Source of the DNA: Ostrinia nubilalis
Taxonomy: Eukaryota > Arthropoda > Insecta > Lepidoptera > Crambidae
Assembly: GCF_963855985.1 (NCBI RefSeq)
Contig: NC_087110.1
Location: 6,377,001-6,441,000, forward strand
DNA: 64,000 nucleotides
Direction of reading: 5' to 3'
Shown here: in pieces, positions 13,101-25,100 of the stretch
Position numbering within the stretch: the stretch's first letter is position 1
How the letters are laid out: each line of letters opens with the position of its first letter
Position numbers and translations under genes: made by a program
The notes under the pieces: generated by a model
What the model was told of the DNA's origin: nothing
Seen by the model: only the letters and a program-made list of their open reading frames with translations
Database searches by the model: none

Positions 13101-16100
13101 GATATAAAGCTAGTGTCATTGACGTACCGAGGGAGACGGGAGAGCAGCTGTCTCTCTCCTGGACATTTTACGCCCCTGCATCCTACCTTAAAACTGTCTT
13201 GAGTGCCGTCAGTTAGACCAGACTGCTCCCACCTGAGCTTAAATACTCCACCTCGGGAAAGAATGCCCCCTCTCTTGCCAGAATGACTCCTTCAGCCCAG
13301 AATGCCCCCTTCCATCAGTACACCAAGTGGGAGGGACTATTCTGTAACCTACTTTAGAAGTGTCTAAGCCCCCCCTAATGCCTTCTGTTGGGACAGAATG
13401 ATCCCACCTGTGCTAAAATACTCCCCCTCGGATTAGATTACCCCTTCTCGGGCCCGAATGCTCCCCTTTGAGTCAAAACACTCCTCCTTGGGTCAGAACA
13501 GAACACTCGTTCTAGGAGCAGAATACTCCCCCTTGCGCCAAAACGCAGTAGAACGCTCTTTCTTAATGCTCGCTCTCGTGCTAGAATGACGCCTGTATTA
13601 TAGTCTCACCATCCTATGCGTGTCAGCGCACGGCCAACATTCGTGCCAGAATGCTCTCTGTCGTGCCAGAATGTTCCCATCTCGTGCCAGAATGCTCCTT
13701 TCGTGCCAAAATGCTCCATGTTTCTCCCGATCCTCTTTCTTACCATCCTATGCGTGTCGGCGCACGGCCTACAATGTAGTCTTGCGTCTCGACACTCGCA
13801 GCGCGCGGGGCGGCAGGCGGCGGCCGTGAGGGCGGCGCGCGCCCGCTACTGTCGAGAAGCGCCGCGCCGTGCCGCGGGAGATAATACAGCTAGTGTCATT
13901 GACGTACCGAGGGAGATGGGGGAGCAGCTATCTCACTCCTGGAAATTGTACGCCTCTAAATCCTACCTTAGAAGTGTCTAAGCCCCCCTCCTAGTGTCCG
14001 CAGTTAGACCAGAATGCTTCCCACCTGTGCTAAAATACTCCCCCTCGGGTTAGAATGCCCGTCTCGGGCTAGATTACCCCTTTTCAGGTCAGAATGCTCC
14101 CCTTTAAATCAAAACACTCCTTGGGTCAGAAGTCAGAACACTTCTTCTAGGACAAGAGTACTCCCTCTGGCGCCAAAATGCTCCCCCACGCGCCAAAATG
14201 CTCCCCCACACACCAAAACGCTCCCCCACGCACCAAAATGCTCCCACCACGCACCAAAATACTCCTCTTTGCACCAAAACGCAGTAGAATGTTCTCTCTT
14301 GGCCCATAATGCTCGCTCTCGTGCTAGAATAATGACCGTATTATATTCTCACCATCCTATGCGTGTCGGCGCACGGCCTACAATGTAGCCTGGCGTCTCT
14401 ACACTCGCAGCGCGCGGGGCGGCAGGCGGCGGCCGTGAGGGCGGCGCGCGCCCGCTACTGTTGAGAAGCGCCGCGCCGTGCCGCGGGATATAATACAGCT
14501 AGTGTCATAGACGTACCGAGGGAGATGGGAGAACAGCTATCTCACTCCTGGAAATTGTACGCCTCTGCATCCTACCTTAAAAGTGTCCAAGCACCTTCCT
14601 AGTCCGTTGCGCCAGAATGCTCTTCATTGATTCAAAATTTCCCCGTTTCATGCCAGAATCTTCTCCCTCCGTCCAGAATACTCCCCATTTCGTGCCAGAA
14701 TGCGAAGTCGTGCCAGAATGTTCTCCGGTCGTGCCAGAATACTCTCCCTCGGGCCAGAATACTCCTCTCGTGCCAGAATACTCCCCTTCGTGCCAGAACG
14801 TTCCCTGTCGTGCCAAAATACTCCCACTTTTGTGCCAGAATGCTACCTGTCGTGCCAGAATGTTCCCCGGTCGTGCCAGAATACTCGCCCTCGAGCCAGA
14901 ATGCCTCCATTGTGCCAGAATGCTCCGTCGCGCGCCAGAATGTTCCTCTTCGTTCCAGAATGTTCCGCTGTCGTGTCAAAATACTCCCCCTCTCGCGTCA
15001 GAATGTCCTCCTCAGGCCAGAATGTCTTCCCCCAGACTTACCATCCTATGCGTGTCGGCGCACGGCCTACAATGTAGTCTTGCGTCGCGACACTCGCAGC
15101 GCGCGGGGCGGCAGGCGGCGGCCGTGAGGGCGGCGCGCGCGCCCGCTACTGTCGAGAAGCGCCGCGGGAGATATAAAGCCAGTGTTATAGACGTACCAAG
15201 GGAGATAGGAGAACAGCTGTCTCTCTCCTGGAAATTTTGCGCGTCTGCATCCTATCTTAGAAGTGTCTTAAGCCCCTCCTAGTGCCCTCAGTTAGATCAG
15301 AATGCTCCCATTTGGGCTAAAATACTCCCCTGTCGTGCCAAAATGCTCCCTCTCGGGCCAGAATGCTTCCCCCCAGGCCAAAATACTCCCCTTCTCGTTC
15401 TAATACTCCCCCTCGTGCCAGAATACTCCCCATGGTGCTAGGATGTTTCCCTTCGTGCCAGAATACTCCTTTCGTGCCAGAATGTTGCCCTTCGTGCCAG
15501 AATGTTCCCCCTCGAGCCAGAATACTCCCCCTCTCGTGCCAGAATGTTCCCCTTTGTGTCGGTATGCGCCCCCTTCCCTAAGACTCACCATCCTATGCGT
15601 ATCCGCGCACGGCCTACAATGTAGTCTCGCGTCTCTACACTCGCAGCGCGCGGGGCGGCAGGCGGCGGCCGTGAGGGCGGCGCGCGCGCTACTGTCGAGA
15701 AGCGCCGCGCCGTGCCGCGGGAGATAATACAGCTAGTGTCATTGACGTACTGAGGGAGACGGGAGAGCAGCTGTCTCTCTCCTGGAAATTTTACGGCTCT
15801 GCATCCTACCTTAAAAGTGTTCAAGCCCCTTCCAAGTCCGTTGCGCCAGAATGCTCTTCATTGATTCAAAATCTCCCCCTTTCATGCCAGAATCTTCTCC
15901 TTCTGTCCAGAATACTCCCCATTTCGTGGCAGAATGCGAAGTCGTGCCAGAATGTTCCCCTTCGTGCCAGTATACCCCCCCTCGGGCCAGAATACTTCTC
16001 TCGTGCCAGAATACTCCCTTTCGTGCCAGAACGTTCCCTGTCGTGCCAGAATACTTCCACTTTTGTGCCAGAATGCTACCTGTCGTGCCAGAATGTTCCC

Positions 16101-19100
16101 CGGTCGTGCCAGAATACTCTCCCTCGAGCCAGAATGTTCCCATTTGTGCCAGAATGCTACCTGTCGTGCCAGAATACTCCTCCTTGAGCCAGAATACTCC
16201 CCCTCTTATGCAAGAATGCTCCCTGTTTCTCCCCCTCAGGCCAGAATGTCTTTCTCCGGACTCACCATCCTATGCGTGTCGGCGCACGGCCTACAATGTA
16301 GCCTTGCGTCTCTACACTCGCAGCGCGCGGGGCGGCAGGCGGCGGCCGTGAGGGCGGCGCGCGCCCGCTACTGTCGAGAAGCGCCGCGCCGTGCCGCGGG
16401 AGATAATACAGCTATTGTCATAGACGAATTGAGGGAGATGGGAGAGCAGCTGTCTGTCTCTCGCCTGGAAATTTTACGCCTCTGCAACCCACCTTAAAAG
16501 TGTCCAAGTCCCTTCCAAGTCCGTTGAGCCAGAATGCTCTTCATTGATTCAAAATTTCCCCGTTTCATGCCAGAATCTTCTCCCTCCGTCCAGAATACTT
16601 CCCATTTCGTGGCAGAATGCGAAGTCGTGCCAGAATGTTCCCCGGTCGTGCCAGAATACTCGCCCTCGAGCCAGAATGCCCCCATTGTGCCAGAATGCTC
16701 CGTCGCGCGCCAGAATGTTCCTCTTCGTTCCAGAATGTTCCGCTGTCGTGTCAAAATACTTCTCCTCTCGCGTCAGAATGTCCCCCTTCGTGCCAGAATA
16801 CCTCCCCAGACTCACCATTCTATGCGTGTCGGCACACGGCCTACAATGTAGTCTTGCGTCTCTACACTCGCAGCGCGCGGGGCGGCAGGCGGCGGCCGTG
16901 AGGGCGGCGCGCGCGCCCGCTACTGTTGAGAAACGCCGCGCCGTGCCGCGGTCGCTTTGGAGTTTCGCGCCCGCGAATATCGTGCCTGGGGGTGTACACG
17001 ATAAAGGTTATTGCTGATATAGGTAGATGCTAATTAAATTTCGAACTCCTATGTTCTTCTGATTAATTTCGTTGCGGGTCCAATGACAATTTAACTTTCC
17101 CCCGGGACAAACTTGACCTTTATTGGTTGGGTTTTTATGGCGGTCAAGCTGTAGGATCTTGGCTACACAGGAGTTGCAGTGGTGGGAACGAGAGGTGGAA
17201 ATAGTCCCGTAATCAAAATTTTTCATCCAAAGTGGCCAAAAAGTTGATAACACAATCTTATTCTAATCTAACAAAGACGTGTTGCGAACTTATTGGCTAC
17301 TTTGGGTTTCACGAACTATTTGACGCTGCACTGATTGCGCATCAAGCTAAACACAATGGATTCTTATCTCGTTGTAATACAGGCTATTTTGCAACAAAAA
17401 TGTAGAGTCTGATATTGCAGACCCTCGAAGAACTAAATTATCCATGATAAAACTGAGACTAGTGCCTCTCGTCCCCATTGCTGCCACCCCTGTGTAGCTA
17501 GGATTCCATAGCTTGTCCGGAAATAATTTAACCATTGAAAGCCAAGTTTGTTCAAAGAGAAAACTTAACTATCATTGAACCCAAAAGATATTCAAAATAA
17601 AATATGACAGTCAAAGTTGCATATCTCAAAAAAGCAAAAGGCAACGCATACTCTAGCAACCTCACTTGGACCCGATAATTTTGTCCACTTAATTCAAACT
17701 GCAAAAATTGTTGAGATAAAACTTGCGAAAAATAGATACTGCACCACACTAGGTAACATAAGCTATATTACTCTACTAGCTTTCCGCCCGCGGCTTCGCC
17801 CGCGTGGAATTTTGTCTGTCACAGAAAAACTTTATCGCGCGCGTCCCTGTTTCAAAAACCGGGATAAAAACTATCCTATGTTCTTTCCCGGGACTCAAAC
17901 TATCTCTATGCCAAATTTCATCAAAATCGGTTGCGAGGTTTAAGCGGGAAAGCGTAACAGACAGACAGACAGACAGAGTTACTTTCGCATTTATAATATT
18001 AGTTGGGATTAACTCACCGTTGGTCTCCATAGCGAGCGATGTACAAAGTCCTAGCTTCTCCTTGGGCAGCTTGACTTGCTTCCGTAAGCCCGCGTCGCCC
18101 ACCAAACGCTCGTAGTCTTTATTCGTGTACGCAAGCATGCTGTCCACGCCTGGGACAATCGACATAATATTAAGTTAAATAAGTTGCTGTAAAATACTAG
18201 AACATTGGGAGAAATGAGACACATTTTGAGATCTATGAAGGAGTTTAATCAAAGGACACGAACTTAACAAAGAAAACGACTACAACGAATAACGAGCACT
18301 TTGCTAATCAATTTCCTCGCGTCAGTCAAAGTGATTCATGGCTAATGGCCATATGGCAAATGTGTGACTCAGACGTCGTGTCCATTTTTGACACAACTGT
18401 CGTGTCATGATTTATTTGAGCGTCACGCATCAGTCTTTTTAGTTTCTAATTTTGCAAAATACTTACTACAGGTCTAGTGCCAAACTTGAGTCAGTGCCAG
18501 AGGTATGGGAACAGCACTGGAGTGTTTTTGTAACGTAAAACGTAAGTGTGACTTCAGATTTGTATGCTCTGTCACGTCGTCATTATGTCAATGTCACCCC
18601 TCCCGTGACGCTTTCTTTCATACCTAAGATAATGACGCGCTTGACTTATAGTTGCTAATTGTGCGTTAATTAAATGTCAAGCGTATTGTGCTTACCGAAC
18701 AAGTACTTGGCGGCACGTTTCTTGGACAGCATGAAGTCTTCGTCCATGAGTATATGCAGCGTCACAGAGTTCTCCATCAAGTTGTGAGAGATCGTCGAGT
18801 AGTCCAGCTGTGGCATAAAAATAGCAATGGTTAAAGAAGATAGAATCAGATGAAGATGAGTATAGACGACGGCACGTTTGCAATAAGGATTATTTTGTAA
18901 AAATGTGTAATCTAGTATGTTGTCGACTGTATTTTATTAAATACTCAAAAGCCAAAAATTTACCTCAGTTTAGTTGGTGTCAGGGCGTGTTCCAAGTCCG
19001 ACTGGCTAGCTACCACCACCATAAAAAATGTTGATAGCATCGTATTTCAGGTAAGATAGCCAGTTCCTCTGTGGTCGAAGTAGATTCCGGGTGCAGGTCG

Positions 19101-22100
19101 CTTCCACCTTCGATTTTATGAGCACTTTTCATCGGGTTAGATGCAGGCCAAGAGTTTTACCGTTGTGGGTAATTAATAATGAAAAACTTAATGCAGTTCA
19201 TCATTATCATTTCAGCCAAAGGACATCCACTGCTGAACATAGGACTCCCCCAATGATTTCCATGTTAATCGATTGGTAGCGGCCTGCGTCTTCCTGCTAC
19301 CTTTATGATGTCGTCGGTCCAACTTGTGGGTAGACGTCCTAAGCTGCGCTTTAGTCTTAGGGGTTATGGAGCTGCAAGTGTGGTGAGAGCGAGGTGAATC
19401 GCCACCATATTTTGTGGTAGGTAATACCTTTGACGAGGATCTGCTGCAGGGAATCCAGCTGGATATTTCTATGGTATTATGGTGTATGTATACTCACAGC
19501 CATATGTTGCTCGCGGCAGGCGCTACAGGGTAATAGCACGAAGGTGCGCGGCGAAGCTTAGAGTAGCGATGGGCGTTATTCGTTATCACTGGTTATTAAA
19601 CGAGTGATAAGCCTGACCAGTGATCACTCGTTATCCAAAAACGCCTAAACTAGTTTTTTTCTTAACGTCATACAACGTTAGAATCTCTTCGTTATTCAAC
19701 ACGATTGTTTCCACAACGCTCTAAAGCCAAACTGAATTCACTCTTAAGCAAACAACATAAGGTAGATGTTTGGTTGTATTGATAACGTGTTTCCCGCTTC
19801 GTTATGACAGTTTTGAGGACAACGTCGTACATTGACGATTCTTAAACATATTTTTTGCAACCTAAAGGAGTAAAGCGAGTAATGTATGGTGTCCAAATAA
19901 TAAGGATCGCAACGAATCGAGTGCGTGTGCGAGTGAGAAAGCCATAGGACGTTAACATATGTGTGGATGAAATAGGTATAATCTTCGTCATACGTTAGAT
20001 ATTCAATCGAATTTGAGTCTTATTTTGAAGGTCATAAGTTCCTAAAGGCCTTGCAGCTAACCAAACACCTAACGTTATTATTATCACTCTTGCTTGAGCG
20101 TTGTGGAAATAACTTCGTTTAAAAAAAACTAGTTTTGAAAACGTTATTCGTGATTCGAAAACCGTCGCGTTTCGTTATTTCAAAAACCCATAACGACACA
20201 TCTTTAGCTTAGAGCCGCGAATACGTCCGCACGCGACGAGCGCTTGCCGCGGACTGGCGGGATTACTCCGAAACCGTTATCCGAAGTTTTGAATGTCACT
20301 ATCCCTCTCACACAAAGCGACATGGCAGCATGATCGACGGTGAGATAGTGGTGTACTCACGGCCATGTGTTGTTCGCGGCAGGCGCTACAGGGTAATAGC
20401 ACGAAGGTGCGCGGCGCGGCGGGCCGCAGCGGCAGACGAGCGGCGAAACTTAAAGCCGCGAATACGTCCGCGCGTGACGAGCGGTTGTCGCGAACTAAGT
20501 CAGACTATGATGCTAGATACTTTGCAAGACGAAGGATGGCGAGCTCTTTCAATGCAACGTGTCTGGAAGACTTAGCGCTGGGTCGCACCAGATTACGTGA
20601 CTTCCAAGGTTCTTACGGGGTGCAGGTGCTTTAATAAGCGCCTGCGAGACTTGCATCGCAGTGGCTATAGGAGCTGCAAGTGTGGTGAGAGTGAGGTAGA
20701 TCGCCACCACATTATCTGGTACTACTCCCTTGACGAGGATCTCAGATAGGAGTTGCTGCAAGGAATCCAGCTGGATATTTCTATGGTGTTATGATGTATA
20801 CTCATAGCCATATGTTGCTCGCGGCAGGCGCTACAGGGTAATATCACGAAGGTGCGCGGCGAAGCTTAGAGCCGCGAATACGTCCGCACGCGACGAGCGC
20901 TTGCCGCGGACTGGCGGGATTACTCCGAAATCGTTATCCGAAGTTTTGAATGTCACTATCCCTCTCACACAAGCGACATGGCAGCATGATCGACGGTGAC
21001 ATAGTGGTGTACTTACGGCCATATGTTGCTCGCGGCAGGCACTACAGGGTAATAGCACGAAGGTGCGCGGCGCGGCGGGCCGCAGCGGTAAGCGAGCTGC
21101 GAAGCTTAGAGCAGCGAATACGTCTGCGCGCGACGAGCGGTTGCCTCGGACTAAGTCAGCCTTGTCTGGAGAAAGAAATTCAAGTCATTAATAGCAATGA
21201 ATCAATAGATGGGACAATAGCCCAGTAGTATTCCCGACTTGCCGAGGGTCAGTAGTTCAAACCCTGTCGTATGGCACAACTTCTTGATAGATAGGAATTG
21301 CACAAATTCTTGATAGAGGTAGTCAGGTAATTAGTCTGCTATGAAGTTCCGGCAAAGTAGGATGGAACTACCTCTTCTTCTCTTGGATATCGTGGAGGGC
21401 AACTAAGATATGCGATTATCAGGCCTGAGGAATCATCACTGTAGGCAAAATCCTCCATTTGATTTGATAAATCGGAGAGGGTTGTGCTCCTGTAGTGGAG
21501 ACTAAATAATAATATAAACTGATGACTTTCCAGACTTTGATTTTCTACATGCAACAAAAAGGTAGCATCTGTACATCTCCTACCTCTATCCTCTATAAAA
21601 ACATCATAATTATTACGACGCTTTGTGACGGATTTTTTAAAGGTTGGAAAAAAAGCCACTTACCAATATTCAGCGCGTCGAAGTGGTTAGCAATGTCCAT
21701 GGAGTTGGTGAACAGTATGTTGTTGACGTACAGCGCGCGCGGCGACTGGTATATGCCGCGCCCACCGTAGCCCACCACTGCGTATCTGGAAAAAATAATA
21801 AAGGTGTAAACAATGGCAATGCCAGATTTTGTATGGAAGGTGGCGTCTTTTATTTTTCGAGCGGCCATCGACCAAGCTTTGTTTTTTGATTACAAAATAG
21901 TGTAATAAACCAAACTTACTATGACATGTATACCTCTAAACTCAGTCTGAACTGAGTTACGAGCGTTAGAAGTTTGATGATTTACATACTAGATTTGCTT
22001 TTTGCGCGCAAGTTTTGTAAGAAATTGCAACAAAATATTGCGCTATTTTTTTTATTGCGCTGATTCTACTCCACACTGATGTCTGGAGCCTTTAATGGAT

Positions 22101-25100
22101 GGTATTGTTTATTTACACATACAATGTCACTATTTTGTTGCAATTTCTTACAAAACTTGCGCGCAAAAAGCAAATCTAGTATGTAAATCATCAAACTTCT
22201 AATGCTCGTAACTCAGTTCAGACTGAGTTTAGAGGTAAACATGTCATAGTAAGTTTGGTTTATTACACTATTTTGTATCCAAAAAACATGGTTTGGTCGA
22301 TGGCCGCGCGAAAAAAAAAAGACGCCAATTTCCGGCATTGTCTTTTAAGCATCAACCACACCAACGCGTGCATATCGCCATCGCCGGCGCGATCAAAGGC
22401 CAATGACAGGTCGTGTGAACTTTCATAGGTCGTTCGTTCGTTCGATCGGTCGATCGTTGGTGTGGTTGAAGCATTAGCGAAAATATAACGTAAATACCGT
22501 TTTTGCGATGCGATAATATGCGTTCCTATTATATCGGAAACTAAAGTAAAAATCGGTATAGTGATCAAACAATGAAGAGTTGATTTAAAAGACCTACCGT
22601 ATTTACGTTCACCAGGTGGCACCACTGTAGATTAAGGTCGTAAGCTGTAACCTAGTAATCGAAAACCGCCTCTGTGGTCTAGTGGTAAGCCCACCTGCTT
22701 CAGACGCAGAGATCCCGGGTTCGATTCCCAGTGGGGGCAGATTTTTCTGTTCAGTTTGGTTGGTGGTAGGGCTTGTTCTACGTCCGCCTGGTTAGCTACC
22801 ACTATCTTACCTAAGTCTGTCGCCATAACAACAATGTTAACAGCATTGTTCTGTTCCGGTAGTTAGAGGTAAGATAGCCAGTTCCTCTGTGATTGAGGAT
22901 TCCGGGTGAAGCTCGCTTCCACCTTCGGCCTGATCATCACTTACCATCAGGAGAGATACAAGCCAAGAGCTTCCTCGTTGTAGATAAAAAAGAAGCGCAA
23001 ATACGATAGCGCTAATTGCTCTATACAATAATAATATGTTATACAGTATTATAGTCTTTATTACCTGTTGTCAGTGATGCCACTTCCCTGCAGCCTGCTG
23101 TCGAACGCCTCGATAAACAACTCGATGTTTTTGCGTTTACGCAGATTCTTGTTGCACACTTGCGCTTCGACTATGAACACTATGTCGGTGGAGTTAGGCG
23201 GGTTTTGCATTGTATAGAAGGAACCCTCTTCGATGATATCGCCGCTGGGCGTCGTGCACCTGTGGATGGGAACAATACTTTAAAGAGGATGAGAGGTGAT
23301 GACAAGAGTACATGTTTTTGATAAATAAATCTTTAGAAAAAGCCAAGTAATAGTGTTTATTTTACTACACTTGATTTGTCATTTGGCTACTATAAGATTT
23401 CCATTAAAGTAAAAAATCGCCACAAGACAGATTTTTAACATCCAATGGCCATTATTAGTTTTTCTTAGAATATCTTTTGGCCTGGCAAATGCTACTGCAA
23501 TTTTTTAGAACACAATTAATTTGGCGTTAGGTAATATGCGTCACTAAGAAGCTTTAGTATACTTGGATGATATTGCTATCCCGTCTCAAATAATACAGCA
23601 TCATAGTGAGCTGGAGAGAGACTCCTACCAGGCCTGGCTCACTCCGCGCGGTACATCCGATAATTACCTACAGCGAAGCGCCCCGCCGGCGGGTATTATA
23701 TCAGTCGAGAGTCACGCGCGCGCCCGTCAGGACGCTGGCGTGCGTTGTAGTATGATTATAATTCTATGATCGAAGTATTATTTAAAAATGGACATAAAGA
23801 GAAAGAAATATTGTGCGGCGTTCGGGTGTTTAACCCTTAACTGGTATCGTGGGGGCCGCGCGGCCCCCACGCATGACGTTTTCTTTGATTTCTAAGAAGC
23901 TACGCATCGTGGGCAGCCAAAATTTTTGGTATTCTCATTTCGGCGCTACTCGCGTCTGGTGCAGGCGTTTCAGCACTGTATCATTCACCAGGACGAAGAT
24001 ATGCACGTGTTGGGGTCCGCGCGGCCCCCACAATACCAGTTACGTTAGTTTTTTTTTCATGGCAATTTTTATTTGTTTTTTGTTTTCTTGCAGTATTTAT
24101 GGCTTATTAGTGATAAAACAATAGAAGATACCTAGAACGAAGTTTTTAATTCCAAATTAGTGATTAGTAGCATGTCAGAAGAATGATATAGTGATAATAA
24201 AATTATAGGTCATAGTGAAGACCCAATAACCAATATTCGGTCGATAATGAGGATATTGATTCTGATTTTCAAGTTTTTTCTTCAGAGAGTGAAAATGAAG
24301 ATGTTGTAGGACCTAGTCAATCCAGCTACTATGAAAAAATAAATACAAGTGGTCTGAAAATCCACCAGCACCTGCTAATGTTTGTCAACATAATATTTAT
24401 GTTTTTATTTTTATAAAATGCTTATTATTTTTATTAAACATTACATTAAAACTTTATTTATTATTAAGTTCACATTATTATGGATTAATTAAAATAATAA
24501 TATTTTTTATTTATAACTTTCTAAACGTAGGTTTCATAGATATTTGTAACGTTAAAAAAATATTACGTAAAAAGTTGTTACTATTATGTAATGTCTTGAA
24601 GTATATAAGTAAGAAGATTAATTACAATAAAAACTAAATGATTGCATAGAAAAAGCCTGATATACATCATTTATGAGCATTTATTCAAGTATATAGGTAA
24701 AACATGCTTGCTAGAAGCAAACATAGTATGGGGGCCGAGCGGCCCCCACGATACCAGTTACGTTTGTCCAATTTACGATACCAGTTAAGGGTTAAATTCG
24801 AAAAGAAATCTACCGGATTTATAATTTTTTTTCGCTTCCCAAAGATGCTGAAAGGTATGTTGGCCATGTAGGTAATCAATAATTCTTAGGATAGTATAGG
24901 AACCTAATCTACTATGACTACTGCTCAGAATGCGTTCGTTCGTTTCAGCCAAATGACGTCCACTGCTGGACAAAGGCCTCTCCCAAGGTTTTCCATAATG
25001 AATGCATACTTACCTACATACGTACCTCATTACAAATAAGTAGATTAATTATTTTTTCACTAGACAGCAACCCTAACAGCGTAAGAAGAGTTCAGAGGCA

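Larger units (their letters stand above)
3470..14450. repeat. Higher-order tandem repeat of 1,962 bp
   Basis: Equivalent points recur at 8218, 10180, 12142 and 14104, and at 8982, 10944 and 12906, always 1,962 bp apart. Upstream of the LINE, 3986 and 8982 are 4,996 apart, that is 1,962 plus the 3,034 bp insertion. Each unit holds three full w40 copies and one short one. About four units in all; they are nearly identical (one difference seen at 13296). Confidence 0.93.
1134..16815 (-). repeat. 15.7 kb last intron built from exon w40 copies in a minisatellite
   Basis: GC-rich copies of the w40 3' end start (donor side) near 1970, 2720, 3470, 4045, 4823, 8467, 9041, 9820, 10429, 11003, 11782, 12391, 12965, 13744, 14353, 15041, 15588 and 16265; truncated ones near 4690, 9687, 11649 and 13611. 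Each has a donor (GTGAGT, GTAAGT, GTGAGA or, at 2720, GC) after CATAGGATG. Most lack two bases of the GCGCGCGC run of w40, which shifts the frame, and all full ones leave w40 identity at GCCGCGG, replaced by a shared 100 bp flank. Between them are 19-23 bp minisatellite units (GTGCCAGAATGCTCCCCCTC on the plus strand), giving long spurious frames on both strands. Confidence 0.93.
19487..20992 (-). repeat. Three copies of exon w37 with splice donors
   Basis: Copies at about 20347-20505 (nearly complete), 20803-20905 (internal deletion of the RLPLRPAAP part) and 19487-19560 plus 20210-20262 (split by a hAT insertion) all end in GGCCATATG/GTGAGT-type donors. The first lacks an in-frame acceptor like that of w37; the others are shorter. 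Pieces of TTACTCCGAAA-family MITE were duplicated together with them. Confidence 0.88.

Noticed and set aside
8151..14450. CRISPR-like or regulatory repeat array
   Set aside because: Unit lengths vary, no constant repeat with unique spacers exists, the genome is eukaryotic, and the repeat units are explained as exon w40 copies plus minisatellite.
22668..22740. Functional tRNA gene
   Set aside because: The acceptor stem pairs poorly (several G-T pairs), and the sequence runs directly into a SINE body found elsewhere without the head.
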